Shown piece by piece: positions 32,479 through 40,305 of a DNA stretch of 40,955 nucleotides. The stretch is from Lentisphaerae bacterium GWF2_57_35. Its GTDB lineage: Bacteria; Verrucomicrobiota; Kiritimatiellia; CAIQIC01; GWF2-57-35. The stretch spans positions 1 through 40,955 of the forward strand of contig MHBK01000005.1 of the NCBI GenBank assembly GCA_001804865.1. The letters run 5' to 3'. Each line of letters opens with the position of its first letter. Positions within the stretch are counted from its first letter, which is position 1. The notes beneath the pieces are model-generated. The model made no database searches, was not told the origin of the DNA, and saw nothing but the letters and a program-made list of their open reading frames with translations. A program made the translations under genes and the position numbers.

Positions 32479-35180
32479 AAGACTCCGCCTCCATGCTGTT
32501 TTCGGAACTGTCCCGACGCCGGACCCGGGTCCGGCTGGGCGTGGTCGCCGCCGAAATGCTTGGCGTACTGGGCACGGCGTTTACCGTGCTGGCGGCGTAT
32601 GCGTTGGCCGACCTGTTTCTGGCGTTCTCCCCGCTCGAACTCAACGTCCTGAACGCGCTGCTCCTCGCCGGGCTGGCCATCCTATTTCTGGTCCGGCTGT
32701 GGCCCTGCCTGCGCCTATCCCTTCGGGACCTGGCGCTAAGTTGCGACCGGTCGCGGGACGGACGGCGGCAGGAAATTCTCGGCGCCTTTGAAATGGCTTC
32801 GTCCGCCCAGCAGGCCGGGCCGCACCCTGAGCTGGAAAAGTACCTCGTCCAGCAAGCCATTGGACGGGCGCTGGCCCTTCTGCAAGCATTGCCCTGGCGG
32901 CAATACGGCCCCCTCCCCGCACTGAAAAAACAGAGCCGGCGCCTATGGATCCAGTTCGCTGTCGCGCTCGCATTGCTGGGCCTGCCCTGGCGCATATCCT
33001 CCGTCGTCCTGTCGCGCATCCTGACGCCGGATCGCGATATCCCGCCGTACAGCCGTTATCGTTTTGCGGTGTCGCCGGCCGCGCCGGAAGTGCTGTACAA
33101 CGGCAGCCTGGAAGTCGGCGCGGAGGTGTCCGGCCCCGCCTTTCAGGAGCCCGTGCAACTCGTGACGCGGGTGAACGGACGCGAACAACGCGCCGCCTGC
33201 TTTCAGGAGAGCGGACGCCGCTATTCCCAGCGGCTGGAGAAGGTCGTGCAGCCGCTGGAATACTGTTTTGCATTGGGCCGGGCCCGCAGTCATTGGCATC
33301 GCCTGACCGTATTGCTCGACCCGCAGATCGCCGCCGTCCAGCTCCGCGTACGCCCACCCGCCTACAGCCGCAAGCCGCCGCGCACTTTTATAGCCGGCGA
33401 GGCAAATTTGGCCGAACTCAAGGGCGCCGCCGTGGAGCTGGAGGCGACCTGTAATCGTCCGCTCTCGCGCGGAGAACTGACTTTCCATTCCGAGCCGGAC
33501 CAGCCCGCCCTGGCCTCCGTGACCGGCGAACTGCTCAACCCGCACCAGCTCCTGTTCCGATGGACCCTGACCGGACCCGCGCAACTCAAGGTGACCGTCT
33601 ATGACGCGCGCGGCGCCCGCAACCAGAAGCCCTATCGGCTTCGGCAGGAAGTCCTCCCGGACGAGCCGCCGCGAGCCCGGCTCACCGAACCGGCCGCGTT
33701 TGCCCTGGCCACGCCCAAGGCCCGCATTCCCCTGGCCGGCGAAGTTGAGGACGATCTGGAATTGCGTCGCGTGGATTTGGTCCGGACGCTGGTGGGCTAT
33801 CGCGATCGAGCCGTCGCGCAGGAACTAGCCCCCCCACAGAAACGACTGGCTTTTGGAAAGGAACTCGACCTGGCCCCGCTGGGCGTAGAGCCCGGTCAAG
33901 AGCTGGAGTTTTACCTCGAAGCGGTCGATTCCAACCCGGATCAACTCGGTCTCGGCGTTTCCGAGACGGTGCGTTTGCAGATTATTTCCGAAGAGGACTA
34001 CGCCGTCCAGCTCCGAGCCCGATTGCACACGGAGGAATTTATGGCCCGTTATAGGGCGGCGCTGGAGAGCCTGAAGGAACTCCAACGCGAGGCCGAGCGC
34101 CTTGAAGCGGACCTGAGGTCGGAATCCTTGAGCCCGGAACAAAAGGAACAACGCTGGCAACAACTCGCGGAACGGAATCGCCGCACCGCCGAAATGGCCC
34201 GGCGCTCGTCCCGGGATATGGAATTGTTCGATCTCGAGAACAGCTTTCATAAGCAGTTGGCGGAAGAGGCGGACGTGCTGGAGGAACAGCAAGCCTGGCT
34301 CGATCGACGGCCTCCCTTTGACGAGGGAATGGAAAACACGCTTTCCAACATCCTCCATCGCATCGGACGGCAAACCCAGCAACTGGAGGCCGAACAACGC
34401 AAGGCGGAAGACGCGGCGCGGATCAGCCGGCTCATGGAAGAAGCGCTCCGATTCAAGGAATTGCTCCAATCTCAGGAGCAGCTCGTGAGAAGGCTGGAGC
34501 GCGAAACGGATACGACGGGCTGGCGCGACGCCTCAACGCGGCAATACCTGCAACAGCGCCAGACGGAGATCGCTGCGCGTCTCAAAGCCCTGCGCGACGC
34601 CATCCGCGAAAAGGCCGGACAGCTTAACGACGCCGAGGAAACCCTGCGCGAAACGGCGGAGCATTTCGCCGATCGCCTGGATGACCTGGAGATTTTGAAG
34701 CTGATGTCGGAGGCCGTCGGCGCCGCGGAAAACAGCGATAAGCTCCGCATGTCGCACAACAGCCGCCTGGCCTTGGAGCGGATGGAACAGTTGCTGTCGG
34801 ATTGCTGCAACGAGGCCTTCGGCGGCATGGCGCAGTGCAAACTGAAATTCAAAGTGCCCCGCAATCTGCAACTCACCCTCGAACAAATGATGTCGGCCTG
34901 GGCCATGAGCGCCGGCGTCGGAGACGGCTATGCCATGCAGGGCTACTCGCCGCTGAATCTTCCCGCCTATGGACCGCAGCGAAGCACGCTCCAGCCGGTC
35001 GGAGCAAACGGGGCATCCGACGGCCAACCGCAAGGCGACCTTCCGCCGGATGCGCGAGAACGCCTGCACGTGCCCCGTCGCCCGGATATGGAACGCGGCG
35101 GGATGGATCTAAAGCAGGTTCCGCTCAAATATCGCGACGCCCTGCGAAAGTATTACGAGTCGATGGAGAAGCAACCATGA
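32475..35180 (+). CDS. DUF4175-like membrane protein with long coiled coil
   Basis: The start is placed at the GTG of the GTGA overlap (32475), which fits the pattern of the operon and has AAGGA upstream; this yields 901 residues. Upstream in-frame ATGs (32430, 32445) would lengthen it by up to 15. Three membrane segments lie within the first 190 residues. Ig-like periplasmic domains follow (about 190-500), then a long charged coiled coil (about 515-790), and a tail with glycine/tyrosine-rich sequence ending near KQP. The architecture matches proteins annotated DUF4175 that accompany MoxR/VWA genes in PVC and alphaproteobacteria. Function unknown; it may be a rod-like scaffold in the periplasm. 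Confidence 0.82.
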   Translation: MKDSASMLFSELSRRRTRVRLGVVAAEMLGVLGTAFTVLAAYALADLFLAFSPLELNVLNALLLAGLAILFLVRLWPCLRLSLRDLALSCDRSRDGRRQEILGAFEMASSAQQAGPHPELEKYLVQQAIGRALALLQALPWRQYGPLPALKKQSRRLWIQFAVALALLGLPWRISSVVLSRILTPDRDIPPYSRYRFAVSPAAPEVLYNGSLEVGAEVSGPAFQEPVQLVTRVNGREQRAACFQESGRRYSQRLEKVVQPLEYCFALGRARSHWHRLTVLLDPQIAAVQLRVRPPAYSRKPPRTFIAGEANLAELKGAAVELEATCNRPLSRGELTFHSEPDQPALASVTGELLNPHQLLFRWTLTGPAQLKVTVYDARGARNQKPYRLRQEVLPDEPPRARLTEPAAFALATPKARIPLAGEVEDDLELRRVDLVRTLVGYRDRAVAQELAPPQKRLAFGKELDLAPLGVEPGQELEFYLEAVDSNPDQLGLGVSETVRLQIISEEDYAVQLRARLHTEEFMARYRAALESLKELQREAERLEADLRSESLSPEQKEQRWQQLAERNRRTAEMARRSSRDMELFDLENSFHKQLAEEADVLEEQQAWLDRRPPFDEGMENTLSNILHRIGRQTQQLEAEQRKAEDAARISRLMEEALRFKELLQSQEQLVRRLERETDTTGWRDASTRQYLQQRQTEIAARLKALRDAIREKAGQLNDAEETLRETAEHFADRLDDLEILKLMSEAVGAAENSDKLRMSHNSRLALERMEQLLSDCCNEAFGGMAQCKLKFKVPRNLQLTLEQMMSAWAMSAGVGDGYAMQGYSPLNLPAYGPQRSTLQPVGANGASDGQPQGDLPPDARERLHVPRRPDMERGGMDLKQVPLKYRDALRKYYESMEKQP

Positions 35181-35860
35181 AGTCATTCCAAAGCGGTGTC
35201 CGGCGTTGTGCGCGGTTCCTTGTCTGGAGCCTGGCCTTGTTCGTCTTCGCCGCGGTCCCTCGGGCCCCGGCCAAGGAAGGGGCCATCCAATGCGCTAATC
35301 TGGTGTACGGCGGAACGCAAACCTCGCGTTGCTTCAGCGACGAATTCCTCAGCGCCGTCCAGCGCGAGACCACGATCGCCACCGAGCGCCGCTTCAAAAG
35401 CGTCAAACTCGATTCCGACGAATTGTACCAGTACCCCTTTGTGCTGATCACCGGCGAATCCACATTTTTCTTTTCGAGCCGCGAACGGACAAATCTGAAG
35501 AAATATCTCTCTCATGGCGGATTCCTGCTGGCCTCGGCCGGTTGCTCCAGCAAGGACTGGGACCGAGCCTTCCGCAAGGAGGTCGAGGAAATGTTCGGGG
35601 CCGGAACGCTGAAGAAAATCCCGTCCGACCATGCGCTCTTTCGCACGGTGCGCGTCGTGGAACAAATCCGGCTGAATCACCCCGGCGAGCCGGCGTATCT
35701 GGAAGGGCTGGAACTCAACGGCAAACTCGTACTCGTTTATTCGCCCCACGGCCTGAACGACACGGCCCATTCCGAAGGCTGTTGCTGTTGCGGCGGAAAC
35801 GAAATTGCGAATGCACAGGAGTTGAACGTGAATATTCTGATGTATGCGTTAATGCACTGA
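35177..35860 (+). CDS. DUF4159 family secreted protein
   Basis: The ATG at 35177 is part of an ATGA overlap with the preceding stop and gives 227 residues. A signal peptide (WSLALFVFAAVPRAPA) is followed by the DUF4159 domain with the glutamine amidotransferase-like fold: CANLVYGG, LYQYPFVLITGE, LKKYLSHGGFLLASAGC, and SPHGLNDTA. Near the C-terminus stands CCCCGGNE (four cysteines, 202-205), a motif that I recall from one branch of the family and that could bind a metal or form disulfides. The next gene begins four bases downstream and encodes a protein with CxxC motifs, which makes a thiol link plausible. Confidence 0.9.
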   Translation: MKSFQSGVRRCARFLVWSLALFVFAAVPRAPAKEGAIQCANLVYGGTQTSRCFSDEFLSAVQRETTIATERRFKSVKLDSDELYQYPFVLITGESTFFFSSRERTNLKKYLSHGGFLLASAGCSSKDWDRAFRKEVEEMFGAGTLKKIPSDHALFRTVRVVEQIRLNHPGEPAYLEGLELNGKLVLVYSPHGLNDTAHSEGCCCCGGNEIANAQELNVNILMYALMH

Positions 35861-35864
35861 CGAC

Positions 35865-38800
35865 ATGAATCTGCATAAAACATGTTATTTGGCAATCCTG
35901 CTGGCCGGCATGAGCCTGCCGGCCGGTTCCGCCCCGGCGACCTTGGTTGCTCCTGCGCGATCGGACGGAACGCAAGCTGTGACGCGAATCGCCATGGACC
36001 CGCCTTCACGGGAGCTCGCCCCCCAGACCGTTCCGTTGATCTGGCAAAACGATCTGGAACTGGCCCTGGTGGACGCGGCGGCGCAATACCGGTCCGTGCT
36101 GGTCTTCATGACGGCTCCGAATTGCATATATTGCCGCCGCCTCAAAGATCAGGTCTTCAGCGAGCCGGACATTCAAGAGTTGTTGCACCAGTTCACCTTG
36201 ATGGAAATCGACGTCCAGCGTCATCCGGCGATGGGCCGGCAATTCGGACTGCAAGGCGTGCCCGCCCTGCTGATTCTGGCTTCCGACGGCCGCGAACGGG
36301 AGCGCATCGTGGGCTATGTCGGGCGCGACGATCTTAGAAAGATCCTGCTGTCGGCTTTGGGACAAGGAGAGTCGGCCTTCCGATCCGCCGAAGAATTGAG
36401 CGTGGATGCGCTCCTGGACCAGGAGACCATCCGGGATGACCAGTGGGCGACGCTCGTGGCCGCCATGGGCCAAAAGGAGCTGCGCGATTCCATACGCGAG
36501 CGCCTGCGGACCACGTCGCCCTTCCCACGGAAGGCGTTGGTCGGACTCCTGACGAACCCCCGGCTCGCGGTACGGCTGGGAGTCATGGAATTGCTGGAGG
36601 AAGCCGCCGGCGACGACTTTGGACTGGACCCCTGGAGCACCGACGCCGCAGCTCCGGATCGGGAAGAAGCCCTCGGGGCCTGGCAACGGTGGGCGGAGGA
36701 GGAAACGGCCGATGCCCATCGCGTATTTGCCGCCTTGACGACAGAACAAATCGACGCCTATTTGCGGGATCTGACCGCCGAAAAACGCGAGCGGTATCTA
36801 CGGGCCATGCGCCAACTCGAACAGGCCGGCCCCCAAGTCCAGGGAGCCATCGAAGCTTTCGCGTCCGCCCATCCGGACATGTCTCCCAGCGCCCGGCGCC
36901 GGTTGAGAGAGGTGGAATATACGCTCCTAATCCCTTCGCAAGGAGGCCTGGAGCCCGAGGTCCTGGCGCACCGGCTCGTGTTCGGGAATCTCGACGCCCA
37001 ACTGCAAGCCCTGCGCGAGCTGGGCCGAATGGGCCGGCCGGCCATTCCGGTATTGAAGTTCTTCCTGGAGGATGACCAGGCCTTGATCCGGGAGACCGCC
37101 CTGGAAGCATTGAGCGGCGCCGGAACGGCGGCCATTCCTCTTTTGCTCGATCGGACGGCCAGGGAAACGGACCCGGATGTCATGATCGCTCTCGTGCGGG
37201 CGGCCGGAAGCTTGGGCGATCCGGACGCCTTGCCGATCGTTAAGAAATACATCCGCCACTCGAATGAGGACGTGGTCATGGCGGCCCTGCAAAATACCGC
37301 CACGCTGGAGCGCGGCGAATTGCAGGACGAGTTTGCGGCCTGCCTGAAAGACCCTCGCTGGCGGGTTCGGGCGGCCGCCGCCGAGGCGGCGAGCAAGTCG
37401 AAGAGGAAGGAACTGGCGGGCACGCTGGAAACTTTGCTCGAAGACGAGGAACCGTTTGTCCGATACCGGGCGATCCAAGCCCTTGTCGGCATCGAAGGCA
37501 AATCTTCGGCCGGCAAGTTTTCCGAATTGTTCCTCCGCGAAGACAACTTGAAAGCTCCGATCGTCATGGCCTTCGGCGAACTGGAGTTGAACATTCCGAA
37601 AACCTTCATCACGGCATTGAACGGCAAGGAACCCGGCTTGCTGCTGGCGGTGCTTCAGGAACTCGGAAAAAGCAAGGAACGCGGACTGCCCCTGGCTTCG
37701 CATCTGGCGGAACACCCTGACAGCGACGTCGCCTGCGCGGCCATCCGTCTGCTGGGCGAACAGGGAATGAAGAAGCCGGAATGCCAACGGCAACTGCTGA
37801 AGCTCTTGCGGGAGGGAGACCGGGATCGCCAATGGGCGGCGCTTCAATCCATTCAATTGGCAGAAACCCATTCGTATAATCAGTGGGACGCCTGGGACGT
37901 ACTGACGCCGGATTCGACCGGGGCCGCCGCGCCCGGCGAGCCATCCTTGCTGGACGCCTTGGCGGACGCCTTTTCCGAAGCGGTGAAAAACTCAACGCCG
38001 GAACCGCCCGCGCCGGCTGCAAATCCACCGGCCTCCGCGTCCATGGAGGAGCTCTTCGCCGCTTTTGAACCGGAGCAGAAAGCGCCGTCCGCCGCCTCTC
38101 CGCCGGCCGCCAACGAGGTGGCGACAGCCGACTGGATTCAGGCCATCCGCTCCTTCTTAAACGGAGGAGACGAGGAGTTGCGACAGGCCGCCGCGTTGGC
38201 GCTGATCAAGTTGAAGCGCACAGACTCGGTGGATTACCTGATCCAACATCTGCCGGATTTAAGCATCGGCGATCGACAGAGCCTGGCGGACAGCATGGAC
38301 GAGGCCAAACAGCCGAAGTATTTGCCCCTGCTCCAGCTTTTACTGCGCGACGCGTCGGAATCGGTTCGCGAATCCGCCGCCCGAAGATTGATCGACAACA
38401 TGGCCCAGCCCGCTTGGGCGGACATGCTGTTCGCCGAACTGCTGCGAAAAGGAACCTCGCTGCAACCGTATGAAGTGTTCAATTGGTCGTTGATGAGCCA
38501 GGCCCAACAGGGCTCGGGCCAGCGCCAGATTCGGCGCTGGCTTCCCGAGTTTTTAAAGCCCGATCGCGATGCGCTTCTGCGTCAGTTCGGGTTGCTGCTG
38601 TTGACCTATACCGGACAACGCCAGGATGTAAACTTAGTCTCCCCCTGGCTGAAGGCCGACGATCCCTGGGCTCGCCGAGCCGCCCTTCAAGCCTTGTCCT
38701 ACATGGATCCGCAACAGTTCGGCCTGCAACTGGAAGGGATGAAAGATGACACGTCGGAACAGGTGCGCATTCTGATTCCGCTGAGCGTATCCAAACAAAA

Positions 38801-39785
38801 AACCGACCAACCGCTATATTTTGACGAACAGCACTTCGTCAACGGTTACCGGCGCAACTCGGAAGGAAGCGATTTCCTGGCGCGAATGGGCAGTGCAGCC
38901 CGCACAAATGCCCTGGCCGCGACACGGCAGCTAACACGGGACCGTTCCGCTAAAGTCCGATTGGAAGCCATGATGGCCCTATTGTCCCGCGGCGAATCGG
39001 TCGATCCCCAAGACCTGATGGCCACGCTGGCCGCCTTCTCCGATCAGAAGGCGGTGGGAGAGCGCATCGGCAATTATTTAGGGGATCACTATCGAAAATT
39101 AGGACGAAGCTACGCCCCGTTACTGCCCTATTTGAAGTATTCGCGTTCCAACCGGAAAATCCGCCGGAAAATAGAAGACTTCATGACGGAAGGGCAAATG
39201 ATTGCGGCGACCGGCGCCCTGGCCCGCGTGGAGTTCCGCGAAGCGGCGGCGGAGCCGGCGGAGTGGACCCAGGACGAAATTCCAAGCAACGAGGAACCGC
39301 CGGTGCATTTGATTTTCTTCGAGGAGCACGGGTGCGACGATTGCGCTCAAGCCATCGAACTATTGCAACTCATGCAAACCACGTATTCAGGAGTAACGGT
39401 TGAAACCCACGACATCGTCACCCATCGCGCCAAGATGCGGTACGACGAATTGGCGGAGGATTTTCAGATGCCCGCCGAATACAGGCGGCTGACTCCGGCG
39501 ATTTTCGGCGGCGCCGGCTATCTCGTTCGCGACGACATTAACTTTCAACGGCTGGCGGAACTCATTGTCCGCTCCCAAGGCATCCCCGACGAGGCCTGGC
39601 ATCGCCCGGCCGCGGAAGAACAGAAGCCCACGCTCCCTCTCACAACACCGCCCCCCTCCTCCCCAGCCTCTCTCCTCACAGGATGCGGCGCCCTCTTGAT
39701 CGTCGCAGGCCTGCTTTTATTGCTCGTCAAACTTCGAAAAGGCCGTCAAGGAAATGACGAGGACCATGCCGGGCGCGGCGATTGA
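35865..39785 (+). CDS. HEAT-repeat protein with two thioredoxin-like domains and C-terminal membrane anchor
   Basis: A 1306-residue envelope protein. A signal peptide (about 1-24) is followed by a thioredoxin-like domain (about 50-165) with CIYC (Cys87, Cys90) and a following GVPALLIL cis-proline loop. HEAT repeats run from about 375 to 665; a proline/alanine-rich linker spans about 705-745; more HEAT repeats run to about 1100. A second thioredoxin-like domain (about 1140-1245) has CDDC (Cys1157, Cys1160) after HLIFFEEHG. A hydrophobic segment near 1262-1282 and a basic tail end the protein, so it is anchored to the inner membrane with both redox domains in the periplasm. It starts four bases after the DUF4159 stop and closes the operon. 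The Shine-Dalgarno sequence is weak, so re-initiation from the previous gene is likely. Confidence 0.88.
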   Translation: MNLHKTCYLAILLAGMSLPAGSAPATLVAPARSDGTQAVTRIAMDPPSRELAPQTVPLIWQNDLELALVDAAAQYRSVLVFMTAPNCIYCRRLKDQVFSEPDIQELLHQFTLMEIDVQRHPAMGRQFGLQGVPALLILASDGRERERIVGYVGRDDLRKILLSALGQGESAFRSAEELSVDALLDQETIRDDQWATLVAAMGQKELRDSIRERLRTTSPFPRKALVGLLTNPRLAVRLGVMELLEEAAGDDFGLDPWSTDAAAPDREEALGAWQRWAEEETADAHRVFAALTTEQIDAYLRDLTAEKRERYLRAMRQLEQAGPQVQGAIEAFASAHPDMSPSARRRLREVEYTLLIPSQGGLEPEVLAHRLVFGNLDAQLQALRELGRMGRPAIPVLKFFLEDDQALIRETALEALSGAGTAAIPLLLDRTARETDPDVMIALVRAAGSLGDPDALPIVKKYIRHSNEDVVMAALQNTATLERGELQDEFAACLKDPRWRVRAAAAEAASKSKRKELAGTLETLLEDEEPFVRYRAIQALVGIEGKSSAGKFSELFLREDNLKAPIVMAFGELELNIPKTFITALNGKEPGLLLAVLQELGKSKERGLPLASHLAEHPDSDVACAAIRLLGEQGMKKPECQRQLLKLLREGDRDRQWAALQSIQLAETHSYNQWDAWDVLTPDSTGAAAPGEPSLLDALADAFSEAVKNSTPEPPAPAANPPASASMEELFAAFEPEQKAPSAASPPAANEVATADWIQAIRSFLNGGDEELRQAAALALIKLKRTDSVDYLIQHLPDLSIGDRQSLADSMDEAKQPKYLPLLQLLLRDASESVRESAARRLIDNMAQPAWADMLFAELLRKGTSLQPYEVFNWSLMSQAQQGSGQRQIRRWLPEFLKPDRDALLRQFGLLLLTYTGQRQDVNLVSPWLKADDPWARRAALQALSYMDPQQFGLQLEGMKDDTSEQVRILIPLSVSKQKTDQPLYFDEQHFVNGYRRNSEGSDFLARMGSAARTNALAATRQLTRDRSAKVRLEAMMALLSRGESVDPQDLMATLAAFSDQKAVGERIGNYLGDHYRKLGRSYAPLLPYLKYSRSNRKIRRKIEDFMTEGQMIAATGALARVEFREAAAEPAEWTQDEIPSNEEPPVHLIFFEEHGCDDCAQAIELLQLMQTTYSGVTVETHDIVTHRAKMRYDELAEDFQMPAEYRRLTPAIFGGAGYLVRDDINFQRLAELIVRSQGIPDEAWHRPAAEEQKPTLPLTTPPPSSPASLLTGCGALLIVAGLLLLLVKLRKGRQGNDEDHAGRGD

Positions 39786-39985
39786 TATGGACTCCCGGCC
39801 TTTAAATGCCTGCGGTCCTTTTCGGAAAGGCAGCGCACCGTGCAGTCGCCGCACTGGTCTGCGCCGCCGATGAAAGAACCGTGCAGGGATCCGAAGATCA
39901 GATGATGATGGCCGCCGGCTTCATTGATGCAGCGTCCCCAGTATCTAAAATCGAGATCCTGAAACAGGACATAGCTCTCGTAGGT
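39786..39985 (-). pseudogene. Possible Cys/His-rich gene remnant
   Basis: A minus-strand frame, open from 39985 down to 39745, reads ESYVLFQDLDFRYWG, GGHHHLIF, and CGDCTVRC. Its third codon positions are mostly G or C, as in genes of this genome. An in-frame TGA at 39988-39986 closes it upstream, preceded by EVFVSTE in the same frame, and no start codon is visible. It could be the decayed 3' end of a small metal-binding protein gene. I do not recognise the family. Confidence 0.25.
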
Positions 39986-40305
39986 TCATTCGGTGCTAAC
40001 AAAAACTTCATCGATTTATGCTGGCCTTTCATTAAAGGATATGCAAAATCTGCAACCAGTTCTTTACAACTCTATTTTTTAGCGTTTTTTACGCAGTAAT
40101 CGTTCTATCTCAAACCCGCAACGTTTGTTTTTCACCTGAACGGGACTGTGAAGCGCGCCCATTGGGCGCGGCTTCAAGTCCTTTGTGTCTGGTGAACCGC
40201 GTTGCGGCGGCGAGATAGGCGCTTGGGCTTGGATGTCCGCGCTCATCATTTTTTGCGGACTCCAGCCCTGGGGACTTGTCAGTAAATCAAGCAAAGGGGT
40301 GAGTG
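39986..40305. other. Intergenic region before the right-edge gene
   Basis: AT-rich up to about 40110, then GC-rich and highly structured. It contains the nested hairpin 40116-40207, a second stem GTCCGC/GCGGAC (40235-40260), and GGACTTG (40272-40278), which is complementary to CAAGTCC inside the nested hairpin. A plus-strand frame at 39806-40099 has no ribosome-binding site and an atypical composition and is not accepted. Confidence 0.5.
40116..40207 (+). ncRNA. Nested hairpin, candidate structured RNA or folded DNA site
   Basis: Four helices nest in order: CCGCAACG (40116-40123) with CGTTGCGG (40200-40207); TTCACC (40131-40136) with GGTGAA (40191-40196); GGACT (40143-40147) with AGTCC (40177-40181); and GAAGC-GCGCCC (40150-40160) with GGGCGC-G-GCTTC (40164-40175) around the loop ATT. 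Internal loops separate the helices. It lies about 100 bases upstream of the right-edge gene and could be a leader element or a separate RNA. I match it to no known RNA family. Confidence 0.5.

Noticed and set aside
39806..40099. 97-codon plus-strand frame after the HEAT gene
   Set aside because: No ribosome-binding site, mixed codon use and an AT-rich tail; the minus strand of the same stretch looks more coding-like.
40116..40207. Integron attC site
   Set aside because: The outer arms pair and contain AAC/GTT, but the seven-base cores do not fit RYYYAAC/GTTRRRY and no integrase or cassette is present. Kept only as an alternative reading.
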